From Bacteroidales bacterium (GTDB taxonomy: Bacteria; Bacteroidota; Bacteroidia; Bacteroidales; Tenuifilaceae): a DNA stretch of 64,000 bases. The translations under genes were made by a program, and so were the position numbers. The notes under the pieces were generated by a model. The model worked only from the letters and a program-made list of their open reading frames with translations. It had not been told where the DNA came from and did not search any database. The stretch is taken from positions 45,326 to 109,325 of the forward strand of contig JAFGDZ010000077.1 in assembly GCA_016931855.1 (NCBI GenBank), written 5' to 3'. This document shows positions 18,417 through 27,186 of the stretch, one piece after another. Every line of letters begins with the position of its first letter. The stretch's first letter is position 1.

Positions 18417-19958
18417 ATGAAGAAAGTAATTAAAAAAGCTCGTGGAGCATCATCAAAGGTGTTCAATAAAGTGCTCAATTACATTGAGATGGTGGGGAAT
18501 AAGCTTCCTCATCCTGCAACTTTATTTCTCATTTTGGCCGTTTTAGTTATGATTGCATCGTGGGTTGCTACGGTGTTCGACTATTCTGCCGTTCACCCAG
18601 TTGACAATACCATAATAAAGGCAAAGAACCTGATTAGTGGCGATGGTATTCGATGGATTTTTACCAACCTCGAAAAGAACTTTGTGGAGTTCCCTCCACT
18701 TGGACTTGTTCTAGTAGTGATGATTGGTATTGGCGTTGCCGAGGGTTCTGGACTATTTACCGTTTTGGTTCGCCAGCTGGTACTTGGCGCACCTAAAAAG
18801 CTTATTACAGCGGCTATTATAACAGCGGGTATCTTTTCGCATTTAGCATCGGAGGTAGGCTATGTTATTCTGATCCCGTTGGGTGCAATGATTTTCCATG
18901 CCTTAGGGCGCCACCCAATGGCTGGTTTTGCTGCTGCATTTTGTGGGGTAAGTGCAGGTTTTGGTTCTAACTTCCTAATTGGCTCTGTGGATCCTATTCT
19001 GGCAGGACTATCAACCTCGGCAGCACAGATTCTTGATCCTACAATGGTTCTCAATCCATTGGTAAACTACTTCTTTATGGTGGCGTCGGCCATCATGATA
19101 ATTATTGCTGGAACTTGGATTACCGAGAAAATTGTTGAACCCCGTTTGGGTGAGTACACGGGCGGCGTGGAGAAGCTTGAGGCCACACCATTAGCGCCTG
19201 CAGAAAAGAAGGGGCTAAAGTACGCTGGATGGAGCGCATTAGCTCTTATTGCTGTTCTTTGCCTAATGGTTATCCCATCCAATGGTATTCTTCGGAATCC
19301 AGAGAATGGTAGCGTGCTGCACTCACCATTTATGGAGGGTATTATTTTTGTGTTGCTGCTCCTATTCCTTATTCCCGGATTGGTTTATGGCAAAATTAAT
19401 GGCACCATAAAGAACGATAAGGATGTAATGAAGCACATGACCCACTCCATGAAGGGGCTTGCTGCTTACATTGTTCTTGTGTTTTTTGCTGCGCAGTTTG
19501 TGTACTTCTTTAAGTACAGTAACATTGGGCTTATTGTTGCAATTAATGGGGCAAATGGCTTAAGTAACATTGGGCTTACAGGTATCCCGCTAATGATCCT
19601 GTTTGTGTTCCTTGCGTCATTCATTAATCTATTTATGGGAAGCGCTTCGGCTAAGTGGGCAATTATGGCTCCTGTGTTTATACCTATGTTTATGCTGCTT
19701 GGTTATCATCCTGCGCTTACCCAGGCGGCGTTCCGTATTGGCGATTCGGTTACCAACGTAATAACGCCAATGATGAGCTACTTTGCACTTATTGTTACCT
19801 ATGCCGAGAAGTACGACGAGAAGTATGGTATAGGTACCATTATTTCGTTAATGATTCCCTACACCATTTTATTCCTGCTGTTATGGATGATTCTTTTAAC
19901 GGTTTGGATGCAACTTGGTATTCCTGTTGGTTTTGATGGGCCTTTGTTCCTAAACTAG
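18417..19958 (+). CDS. AbgT-family transporter (p-aminobenzoyl-glutamate or similar)
   Basis: The product has about 513 residues and roughly ten hydrophobic segments, consistent with an inner membrane carrier. Family signs include NKLPHPATLF near the start, the segment GSGLFTVLVRQLVLGAP, and the late GDSVTNVITPMMSY motif, which resembles the substrate-binding hairpin of AbgT proteins. Family members either import p-aminobenzoyl-glutamate or export antifolate drugs such as sulfonamides; which applies here cannot be told. The gene is monocistronic, with its own promoter and a strong terminator. Confidence 0.9.
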   Translation: MKKVIKKARGASSKVFNKVLNYIEMVGNKLPHPATLFLILAVLVMIASWVATVFDYSAVHPVDNTIIKAKNLISGDGIRWIFTNLEKNFVEFPPLGLVLVVMIGIGVAEGSGLFTVLVRQLVLGAPKKLITAAIITAGIFSHLASEVGYVILIPLGAMIFHALGRHPMAGFAAAFCGVSAGFGSNFLIGSVDPILAGLSTSAAQILDPTMVLNPLVNYFFMVASAIMIIIAGTWITEKIVEPRLGEYTGGVEKLEATPLAPAEKKGLKYAGWSALALIAVLCLMVIPSNGILRNPENGSVLHSPFMEGIIFVLLLLFLIPGLVYGKINGTIKNDKDVMKHMTHSMKGLAAYIVLVFFAAQFVYFFKYSNIGLIVAINGANGLSNIGLTGIPLMILFVFLASFINLFMGSASAKWAIMAPVFIPMFMLLGYHPALTQAAFRIGDSVTNVITPMMSYFALIVTYAEKYDEKYGIGTIISLMIPYTILFLLLWMILLTVWMQLGIPVGFDGPLFLN

Positions 19959-19975
19959 CACTATATTGCAAAAGA

Positions 19976-20011
19976 AAATCCCTTGAGGCCATTTGCTTCA
20001 AGGGATTTTTT
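19976..20011 (+). terminator. Terminator after the AbgT-type gene
   Basis: AAATCCCTTGA (19976-19986) pairs with TCAAGGGATTT (19998-20008), followed by T residues. The A run on the left side may let it serve the convergent adenylate kinase gene too. Confidence 0.92.
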
Positions 20012-20047
20012 ATTAGTGAGTAGGTCTTTTCCGTACTACAGCTGTTG

Positions 20048-21217
20048 CTAGAATGCCTGTCGGAGCATCTTATCTATTTCCTGACAAATTCGTTCAAAAA
20101 CTTCTTCCTCAGTTCCTTCACCAGCTACCTTTTTAATAAGATGGCGCTTTTCGTAGAAGTTGCGAGCAAGAATCGTTTTCTGCTCATACTCCTCAAGCCG
20201 GGAAACTATGGTTTCGGTATCCATGTCGTAAAGGCGGCTACGGTCGGTTTTACTCCGCTGGGCCAATCGTTTCATAGCCTCAAGTGGGCTAACCTGTAGC
20301 TCTATGGCAAGGTTAATACCGCTGTTCAGCTTTTTTAGCATCCCATCAAGAATGTACGCCTGAACCATTGTTCTGGGGAAGCCCTTAAAAATAAAGCCAC
20401 GGGAGCCAGGGCTTGCCGAGATCTTCTCCTCAATAAGCTTAATGGCAATCTCATCGGGAACAATCATTCCCTTATCCATGTAAGGCTTAACAACGCGCCC
20501 AATTTCGGAGTCATTTTTAATCTCCTGCCTAAGCATTTTTCCTGTTGATATGTACACCAGGTTATACTTTTCGGCCATTCGTTTGGCCTGTGTTCCTTTG
20601 CCCGAGCCTGGGTAGCCAAACAGAACTATGTTTGCCCATCTATTCTCAAGCGATTTCTGAACCGCTTGGTCAAGTAGTGCCTGAACCTCATCAATGGTAC
20701 CAGTTCCCTTTATTGGGAAACAAATGCCCTTGTCCTCGTAGTACTTGGCTACTGGAACGGTTTTGGAGTAGTACTCGTTTAGCCTTACTTGAATAACCTC
20801 ATCGTTATCGTCCTTTCTGTTCCCTATTTGGGCTCTGGAACGCAACCTGCGTACTAGCTCATCGTCGGGAACCTCAAGGCTAAGCATGCAGGTTAGCGAG
20901 GTGTTCATGTTCATTAGCAGCCCATCCAGAATGTAGCACTGAACCGTGGTACGGGGGAAACCATCAAAGAGGAATCCGTTGGTATCGGTTTTCTTGGTGA
21001 TTTTGTTCTCAATAATCTGAACAACGAGCTCATCGGAAACCAGCCCACCCTTCTCAATGATGTTTTTTGCCTGTATTCCCAGCGGTGTTCCTTCGGCAAT
21101 CTCATCGCGGAGAATTTCTCCAGTGGAGATATAGGTAAGGTTGTACTTCTTTATTAACCAATCGCTTTGGGTTCCTTTACCCGCACCCGGAGGACCAAAT
21201 AGAGCAATGTTAAGCAT
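20048..21217 (-). CDS. adk: Tandem double adenylate kinase (two fused domains)
   Basis: The 389-residue product is two adenylate kinase domains in one chain. Domain 1 (about 1-190) has P-loop GPPGAGKGTQ (8-17), FLFDGFPRT (83-90, D85) and RKDDN (134-138) with R145. Domain 2 (about 194-389) has P-loop GYPGSGKGTQ (201-210), FIFKGFPRT with Lys278 where domain 1 has Asp, and a changed lid segment RLYDMD (328-333) with R340. Both lack the long lid. The enzyme interconverts ATP, AMP and ADP in the cytoplasm. A usual adk is about 190-215 residues, so this is a duplication with one domain drifting. Whether domain 2 is active, or acts on another nucleotide, is not known. Confidence 0.93.
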   Translation of the reverse strand: MLNIALFGPPGAGKGTQSDWLIKKYNLTYISTGEILRDEIAEGTPLGIQAKNIIEKGGLVSDELVVQIIENKITKKTDTNGFLFDGFPRTTVQCYILDGLLMNMNTSLTCMLSLEVPDDELVRRLRSRAQIGNRKDDNDEVIQVRLNEYYSKTVPVAKYYEDKGICFPIKGTGTIDEVQALLDQAVQKSLENRWANIVLFGYPGSGKGTQAKRMAEKYNLVYISTGKMLRQEIKNDSEIGRVVKPYMDKGMIVPDEIAIKLIEEKISASPGSRGFIFKGFPRTMVQAYILDGMLKKLNSGINLAIELQVSPLEAMKRLAQRSKTDRSRLYDMDTETIVSRLEEYEQKTILARNFYEKRHLIKKVAGEGTEEEVFERICQEIDKMLRQAF

Positions 21218-21430
21218 GATGATTTAGGTTAGAGAATTCAGGAATTAAATTATGGAATTTTTTACCACATAACAAAGCGATAGGGGAGGTTTGTTTGGAA
21301 AGTTTTGGTACTGCATGCCGATAGGATTCGTCTTTTAAGGGATTTGTCATTGCCCTTAGATTTAAAAAACGTTACATATTGATTATCTTCACCGCATCAA
21401 ACAAATTGTACTTACAGTAAAATAGACGTA

Positions 21431-21787
21431 ATGAGTAACGAGAACAATTGCCCAAAGTGTAATTCGGAAAACACCTATCACGATGGGAATTTATGGGTTT
21501 GCCCCGAGTGTTTTTATGAGTGGGATCCAGCAGAACTAGCTGCCGCAGCACAGGCTGAGGCTCAAGCAGGTATGGTGCTTGATGCTAACGGTGTGGCTCT
21601 TAACCATGGCGATTCTGTTGTGGTAATTAAGGATTTAAAGGTAAAGGGTTCGCAATCGGGCATTAAGTCGGGCACTAAAGTGCGCAACATTAGAGTGGTT
21701 GAGAGTAACGATGGGCACAATATCTCTTGTAAAATTGATGGTATTGGGGCTATGTATCTTAAATCTGAATTTGTAAGGAAAGCGTAA
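21431..21787 (+). CDS. yjdM: Zinc-ribbon protein YjdM/PhnA family
   Basis: The 118-residue protein opens with a four-cysteine zinc ribbon ([13 protein letters not shown] then CPECFYEWD) followed by an SH3-like domain ([33 protein letters not shown]). This family was once called PhnA and linked to phosphonate use, but members have no proven phosphonate-cleaving activity and their real role is unsettled. It is a single-gene unit ended by a perfect hairpin terminator. Confidence 0.94.
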   Translation: MSNENNCPKCNSENTYHDGNLWVCPECFYEWDPAELAAAAQAEAQAGMVLDANGVALNHGDSVVVIKDLKVKGSQSGIKSGTKVRNIRVVESNDGHNISCKIDGIGAMYLKSEFVRKA

Positions 21788-21807
21788 TACGTAACTATAG
21801 TATAATG

Positions 21808-21838
21808 AAAAGGAGAAAGCATTGCTTTCTCCTTTTTC
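21808..21838. terminator. Bidirectional terminator after yjdM
   Basis: AAAAGGAGAAAGC (21808-21820) pairs perfectly with GCTTTCTCCTTTT (21824-21836) around ATT. A and T runs on both sides fit use by yjdM and by the convergent minus-strand genes. Confidence 0.93.
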
Positions 21839-21863
21839 AGTAATGGGGTAGATATTCTAACGG

Positions 21864-22310
21864 TTAATCACATATCGTAATGTACTGCTTGCATTGAGAA
21901 TCGCCTCTAAGAATGGACTCTTCCAGAGTAACCTCAACCTTTTTCCCCAGTAGCGTTTCGAAGAAGTGCTTTGAGAAACCAGTGGTGCAGTTACAGATAA
22001 AGGGATTAGTAACCCCATTCTTAACTAAAGGGCAGGTGCATTCGGAAAATACTAGGGTTATCCTATTACCCTCTTTGGGCAGCGCATCTGTGTCTGGGTA
22101 TTTTGCTTTGAATGCCTGTAGTATAACATCGGCGTTGGTTTCGCTGCTATATGATTCCCTAATTGTTAGCGCATTCTGGTAAAGGACTGATGCTTCGCAG
22201 CAATTTTTACCACAAGTGTTCATAATGGTAGAGGCGCTGTTGCTACTAAGCTTAGATAGCTCCTGTAGCGTGCTCTCAATCCATCTGGTTGATGTTTGAA
22301 TGTCGGTCAT
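21864..22310 (-). CDS. Cysteine-rich protein resembling V4R/DUF6144 proteins
   Basis: The 148-residue protein has clustered cysteines (MNTCGKNCCEAS, SECTCPLV, FICNCTTGFSKHFF) and ends with a segment typical of small-molecule or metal-binding V4R-like domains (TLEESILRGDSQCKQYITI). Similar proteins are annotated DUF6144 or methanogen-type regulators. The C-x-C and CxxxCC groups suggest metal or cluster binding. No enzyme signature is visible. It follows a small lipoprotein gene by one base and is probably co-transcribed with it. Confidence 0.72.
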   Translation of the reverse strand: MTDIQTSTRWIESTLQELSKLSSNSASTIMNTCGKNCCEASVLYQNALTIRESYSSETNADVILQAFKAKYPDTDALPKEGNRITLVFSECTCPLVKNGVTNPFICNCTTGFSKHFFETLLGKKVEVTLEESILRGDSQCKQYITICD

Positions 22311-22311
22311 G

Positions 22312-22737
22312 TTAGTTCTGCTTTATAAAGCCAATCTTGTACACTAACACCTCCTTAAAGCCTGTTCTTGAGAAGGAGATACGATATTTTTCCTCATCAG
22401 CACTTTTAACTATTTCTGTATGCGTATCGTTGAATTTGCTTCCAACTCTAAAATTTTTTTCGGGAGTGGTGATAGTCCATAGTACAAGGTCATACTCTTT
22501 TATGTATGTGTTAGTCCCGAAACCGAATCCTACAATGCTAAAAACGTTGTCTTCTTTTATGGGTTTTCCATTATTATCGGTTTGTATAACAACATCATTA
22601 ATGGTTATGCTTTCAATGCCCAATACTTCGTGATTTATGGGTGTAGAGTTGCTTTCATCCTGTTGGCACGCAACAAAAGAGAATAGGGCGATTGATATCA
22701 ATGCAATTTTTAGATAGTTGAGATAAGAAAAGTTCAT
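22312..22737 (-). CDS. Small lipoprotein of unknown function
   Basis: The 141-residue product has a lipoprotein signal ending FSFVAC (lipid-bearing C24), so it sits in the membrane facing the periplasm or outside. The mature part (IESITINDVVIQTDN, FSIVGFGFGTNTYIKEYDLVLW) looks like a beta-rich domain of about 110 residues; I recognise no family. Its stop is one base from the next gene start, so the two minus-strand genes form an operon. Confidence 0.75.
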   Translation of the reverse strand: MNFSYLNYLKIALISIALFSFVACQQDESNSTPINHEVLGIESITINDVVIQTDNNGKPIKEDNVFSIVGFGFGTNTYIKEYDLVLWTITTPEKNFRVGSKFNDTHTEIVKSADEEKYRISFSRTGFKEVLVYKIGFIKQN

Positions 22738-23042
22738 GTCGATTAAGAATTAAGGTTACTTTCTAGGTGATTCAAAAATTACATGTAAAAGTAACTAGTT
22801 TTATAGGCAGGAATAGGCTTGTAAAGTTAATTTATGTTGGATTTTGGGTGCGATGTTATAGTTATTTGTGGTTTCCCCTTTGCCTTTGGTGTGTAGCAAT
22901 TGCCAATATTAAATCTACTTAACTGGTTACTAGATAGGTAGTGGTGGCGGTTTGCTGTTGCAAAGCAGGTTAATTAAATGGGGTATTGAGGATAATGGCA
23001 TAGCATTTTGGATACATTTGCGCAATTTTTAAAGCGGTAATT
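22738..23042. other. Intergenic stretch upstream of the SulP gene
   Basis: No gene is visible. It must hold the divergent promoter of the small lipoprotein gene, which I could not place, and the promoter of the SulP gene near its right end. Confidence 0.5.
22986..23020 (+). promoter_or_regulatory. Possible promoter for the SulP transporter
   Basis: TACATTTG (23013-23020) matches the -7 element. The nearest TTG (22986-22988) gives a 24-base spacer, longer than usual. Confidence 0.45.
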
Positions 23043-24698
23043 ATGAACTCAATATTCAAACCAAAGCTATTCACAGTACTAAAAGAGGGGTATAGCCGCC
23101 ATCAGCTGCAAAGCGATATTATGGCGGGTATTATTGTGGGTATAGTGGCCTTGCCACTGGCCATTGCATTTGCCATAGCATCGGGCGTATCGCCGGAGAA
23201 GGGGTTGGTTACAGCTATAATTGCCAGCTTGGTAATTTCTGTACTGGGCGGAAGTCGCGTGCAGATTAGCGGGCCAACGGTAACCTTTGCCATGGTAATT
23301 TTTGCCGTTGTGCAGCAGTATGGGCTAGAGGGGGTAATGATTACCACCTTTTTGGCCGGACTAATGCTAATTGGCTTTGGGGTGCTTAAGCTGGGTGCTA
23401 TAATCAAGTTTATTCCTCATCCTTTGGTTGTTGGGTTTACAAGTGGTATTGCTGTAATTATTTTCACAACTCAGGTAAAGGATTTTCTTGGGTTAACCAT
23501 AGAGCATATCCCTGCAGGCTTTGCTGCCAAATGGGGAACTTTCTTTCATAATCTGAGTAACACAAATATTTATGCTCTTGCCATTGGGGTTGGTACTGCA
23601 CTAATATCAATCTACTCCAAAAAGGTTTTGAAAAAGGTGCCAGGCTCCTTTATTGCAATTATTTTAACCACGCTTGTTGTAGCCGTTTTTAAGCTGCCAG
23701 TTAGCACAATTGGTTCAACCTATGGCGAGATTCAAACTAGCATAAGCTTAAGCTTTCCTAACTTTGATTTGAGCACTCTTGCAAATTTTGTGGCTCCTGC
23801 CTTTACTGTGGCCATACTTTGCTCCATAGAGTCGCTGCTATCGGCAGTTGTTTCCGATGGTATGATTAGCGGGCATCACCGTTCAAACACCGAGCTCGTG
23901 GCGCAGGGTATCGCCAATGTAATTCTTTCTGTTACAGGGGGTATTCCTGCATCGGGTGTGCTTGCACGTACAGCCACAAACGTTAAAAATGGAGGTAGAA
24001 CTCCTGTTGCAGGCATAATGCACGCAGTTACGCTGCTGCTTATAGCCTTGTTCTTTGGTAAGTGGGCGGCTCAAATTCCCTTGGCCTGCTTAGCTGGAAT
24101 CCTAGTTGTTGTTGCCTATAACATGAGCGAGTGGCGCTCGTTCTACTCCATACTCAAAGGCTCAACTTACGATATCATAGTTCTGCTTACCACCTTTTTT
24201 CTAACAATATTTGTTGATTTAACCACAGCCATACAAATTGGCATGGTGTTGGCATCGTTGCTGTTCATGCAGCGAATGTCTAAAACTAGCCAGATTTACG
24301 CTCCCGAGTCCGAAAGCGATGCCCTTGAGGATTACTCAGACCTTCCAAAAGGTGTTGATGTTTACGAGATTAATGGGCCATTCTTTTTTGCCGCAGCGCA
24401 AAAGTATCGCGAAACCATTCAGGAGCTGGGCACAAAATCTAAGGTACTGATACTGCGTATGCGCCACGTTCCGTTTATCGATGCAACAGGCGTTCACAAC
24501 TTCAGGGAAACGGTTAAGTACCTTGAGGATATAAAGGTAACGCTTATCCTATCTGGCGTTCAGCCCGACGTTAAGGCCGAGCTAGAAAAGGCTCGGGTCG
24601 ATTTTCTGATTGGGCGAAATAACATCTGCTCAAGTTACTCCGAGGCTAAGCATAAGGCTACTAAAATAGTTGAGGAGCGATTCCCTAAAAAGCATTAG
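23043..24698 (+). CDS. SulP-family anion transporter with STAS domain
   Basis: The 551-residue protein has the SulP core of some 12 hydrophobic segments: GIIVGIVALPLAIAFAIASG near the start, then SGPTVTFAMVIFA and FIPHPLVVGFTSGIAVII. From about residue 440 it continues into a cytoplasmic STAS domain (VYEINGPFFFAAAQKY, LRMRHVPFIDATGVHNF) that includes the nucleotide-binding-type loop. Substrates of the family include sulfate, bicarbonate and dicarboxylates; bicarbonate or sulfate are both possible. The gene stands alone between a promoter and a very strong terminator. Confidence 0.95.
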   Translation: MNSIFKPKLFTVLKEGYSRHQLQSDIMAGIIVGIVALPLAIAFAIASGVSPEKGLVTAIIASLVISVLGGSRVQISGPTVTFAMVIFAVVQQYGLEGVMITTFLAGLMLIGFGVLKLGAIIKFIPHPLVVGFTSGIAVIIFTTQVKDFLGLTIEHIPAGFAAKWGTFFHNLSNTNIYALAIGVGTALISIYSKKVLKKVPGSFIAIILTTLVVAVFKLPVSTIGSTYGEIQTSISLSFPNFDLSTLANFVAPAFTVAILCSIESLLSAVVSDGMISGHHRSNTELVAQGIANVILSVTGGIPASGVLARTATNVKNGGRTPVAGIMHAVTLLLIALFFGKWAAQIPLACLAGILVVVAYNMSEWRSFYSILKGSTYDIIVLLTTFFLTIFVDLTTAIQIGMVLASLLFMQRMSKTSQIYAPESESDALEDYSDLPKGVDVYEINGPFFFAAAQKYRETIQELGTKSKVLILRMRHVPFIDATGVHNFRETVKYLEDIKVTLILSGVQPDVKAELEKARVDFLIGRNNICSSYSEAKHKATKIVEERFPKKH

Positions 24699-24707
24699 CA
24701 GTATTGC

Positions 24708-24755
24708 AAAAAATAGATAGGCTATTCTGGCAACGGGATAGCCTATCTATTTTTT
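24708..24755. terminator. Strong terminator after the SulP gene
   Basis: AAAAAATAGATAGGCTAT (24708-24725) pairs perfectly over 18 bases with 24738-24755, around a 12-base loop. It is symmetrical enough to act on both strands. Confidence 0.95.
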
Positions 24756-24804
24756 AAGCGATTCGGATGATGTCCCGTCACTAATCTTTTCATAGCAGCA
24801 ATTC

Positions 24805-24835
24805 TTGTTTTTGCTCCAAAACGTGGATACCTTTA
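24805..24835 (+). promoter_or_regulatory. Promoter for the S9 peptidase
   Basis: TTG (24805-24807), a 20-base spacer and TACCTTTA (24828-24835) approximate the consensus with A for the last G. The same TACCTTTA variant precedes the glycyl radical operon. Confidence 0.5.
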
Positions 24836-24857
24836 GGCGAACTAAAAATCTAACCCT

Positions 24858-26936
24858 ATGAAACATACAATATGGGGCATACTTGCAGTGCTAGTTCTAG
24901 CATTTTCGGCATGTGCCCCAAAAGATCAGCCCAATTTAATAGGGCCAAAAGACATAACGCTTGACCAGCCCACGCTAACCCCAGAGGTACTTTGGTCGTT
25001 TGGTCGCTTGGGCGAGGTGGTGGTATCGCCCTGTGGCAAAAAGGTGGCGTACACCGTTAGCTGGTACTCCAAGGAGGAGAACCGCAGCAACTCGGAGCTT
25101 TTTGTTATGGATACCGATGGCTCAAACATTCAACAGCTAACCTACACTGCTGGCCACGAGTTTAACCCAACATGGACCAGTGATGGTCGCATTGCCTACA
25201 TCTCAACCGAGGGTGGTAGCGCTCAAATCTGGACCATTGCTTCCGATGGTAAAGGAGCCTCTATGATATCGCAGTTTGATGGCGATATAAACGGCTTCTC
25301 CATCTCACCTGCAGGCAACAAGGTTCTATTTATAGCGGAGGTTAAGGTTGATAAAACCACTGCCGATATTCATCCAGACCTACCAAAGGCCAGCGGCCGT
25401 ATTATTAACGATATGATGTATCGCCACTGGGATGTTTGGGAGGATGAGCTCTACAGCCACATCTTTATTGCCGATTTATCTAACGGCAAGGTTTCTAACC
25501 CTGTTGATATAATGAAGGATTTACCATACGATAGCCCGCTTAAACCCTTTGGTGGCATGGAGGAAATTAGCTGGAGCCCTTGTGGTAAGTTCATTGCATA
25601 CACCTGCAAGAAGCTTACAGGTAAGGAGTATGCCTTTAGTACCAACTCCGATATCTTCCTTTACAATGTGGAGAGCGGGGAGGAGAAGAACGTATCAGAG
25701 GGAATGCCGGGTTACGACAAGGCACCTTTCTTTACTCCCGATGGGGCTAAGCTGCTATGGCTATCTATGGAGCGCCCAGGCTTTGAGGCCGATAAGGATA
25801 GGCTTTTTGCGTACAACATGGCCACTGGCGAAAAGGAGTATTTAACCCAGAACTTCGACTCTAGTCCAGCAAGCCTTGAGTTTACTGCCGATGGTAAAAC
25901 GCTGTACTTTGTGGCAGGCGTTGAGGCAACCTACCAAATCTACAAAATGGATATGGAAACCAAGGCCATTACGCCTGTTACCAAGGGTAGCCACGATTAC
26001 CACTCGGTTGCCATTGCCGATGGCGCGCTAATTGGCTCAAAGGTTACCATAACCAAACCTGCTGAGATTTATAGCATCAACCCCGAAACGGGCGAGGAGC
26101 GCGAGCTATCATTCATTAACCAAAAGCTGCTAGCACAAATAGAAATGCCCCAAGTGCAGCGCCGTTGGGTAAAGAGCTCCGATGGCAAAATGGTTCATAC
26201 ATGGGTTATTCTGCCTCCTAACTTCGATTCAACCAAAACCTACCCAGCGCTACTTTACTGCGAGGGTGGCCCACAGAGTAGCGTAAGCCAGTTCTGGAGC
26301 TACCGTTGGAACTTCTCCATAATGGCCTCTAGCGGCTACGTGGTGGTTGCTCCTAGTCGTAGGGGAACCCTAACCTTTGGTCAGCAGTGGACCGATGCCA
26401 TTAGCAAGGATCATGGCGGACAGGAGATGGACGACCTTCTTGCTTGTATCGATGAGGTTAGCCAAGAGCCTTGGGTTGATGCCAATCGCATGGGTGCCAT
26501 TGGTGCCAGCTATGGTGGCTATACCGTTTTCTGGTTGGCTGGCCATCACAACAAGCGCTTTAAGGCGTTTATTGCGCATTGCGGCGTTTTCCACAGCGAA
26601 ATGGAGTATTACACTACAGAGGAGATGTTCTTTGATGAGTGGGAAATGGGCGGTGCTCCTTGGGATAAGAGCAACAAGGTTGCCCAGAATAGCTTTGCGC
26701 AAAGCCCCCATCACTTTGTTGATAAATGGGATACCCCAATAATGGTTATCCACGGTGGAAACGATTTCCGCATTCCATATACACAGGGTATGGCGGCGTT
26801 TAATGCGGCACAAATGCGCGGTATTCCCAGCAAGTTCCTCTTCTTCCCCGATGAGAATCACTGGGTGCTTAAACCTCAGAACGGAATCCTTTGGCAGCGC
26901 GAGTTCTTTGGTTGGTTAGATAAGTGGCTGAAGTAG
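24858..26936 (+). CDS. S9-family prolyl oligopeptidase-like peptidase, lipoprotein
   Basis: The 692-residue protein starts with a lipoprotein signal ending AFSAC. A beta-propeller of TolB-like repeats follows (FVMDTDGSNIQQLTY, NPTWTSDGRIAYIS), then an alpha/beta hydrolase domain with the catalytic triad: S551 in GASYGGY, D636 in GGNDFRIP and H668 in DENHW. It probably trims peptides in the periplasm or on the cell surface, as dipeptidyl or acylaminoacyl peptidases do. It is monocistronic, with its own promoter and terminator. Confidence 0.95.
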   Translation: MKHTIWGILAVLVLAFSACAPKDQPNLIGPKDITLDQPTLTPEVLWSFGRLGEVVVSPCGKKVAYTVSWYSKEENRSNSELFVMDTDGSNIQQLTYTAGHEFNPTWTSDGRIAYISTEGGSAQIWTIASDGKGASMISQFDGDINGFSISPAGNKVLFIAEVKVDKTTADIHPDLPKASGRIINDMMYRHWDVWEDELYSHIFIADLSNGKVSNPVDIMKDLPYDSPLKPFGGMEEISWSPCGKFIAYTCKKLTGKEYAFSTNSDIFLYNVESGEEKNVSEGMPGYDKAPFFTPDGAKLLWLSMERPGFEADKDRLFAYNMATGEKEYLTQNFDSSPASLEFTADGKTLYFVAGVEATYQIYKMDMETKAITPVTKGSHDYHSVAIADGALIGSKVTITKPAEIYSINPETGEERELSFINQKLLAQIEMPQVQRRWVKSSDGKMVHTWVILPPNFDSTKTYPALLYCEGGPQSSVSQFWSYRWNFSIMASSGYVVVAPSRRGTLTFGQQWTDAISKDHGGQEMDDLLACIDEVSQEPWVDANRMGAIGASYGGYTVFWLAGHHNKRFKAFIAHCGVFHSEMEYYTTEEMFFDEWEMGGAPWDKSNKVAQNSFAQSPHHFVDKWDTPIMVIHGGNDFRIPYTQGMAAFNAAQMRGIPSKFLFFPDENHWVLKPQNGILWQREFFGWLDKWLK

Positions 26937-26959
26937 AAATTCACAAAAATGTCTTTTCT

Positions 26960-26991
26960 AAAGGGGTAATCAGCTTTGGTTACCCCTTTTA
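26960..26991 (+). terminator. Terminator after the S9 peptidase
   Basis: AAAGGGGTAA (26960-26969) pairs with TTACCCCTTT (26980-26989) around a 10-base loop, with further T. Confidence 0.93.
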
Positions 26992-27186
26992 TTTCCAATA
27001 AAAGGAGAAAAAGGCTATTTAATCAAAATGAGGAAAGTATTTAGTTTAACCATATTTTAAGCGTGTACCAGTTAGTAAACAGCATTTTAATCACTCGTCA
27101 ATTTTAATAAATATTAACATTTTCGTGTTTGTTTTGATTGGTTCAGCCAAAAAATATATATTGCTGCTGGTTTGATTCTCGCTTTT

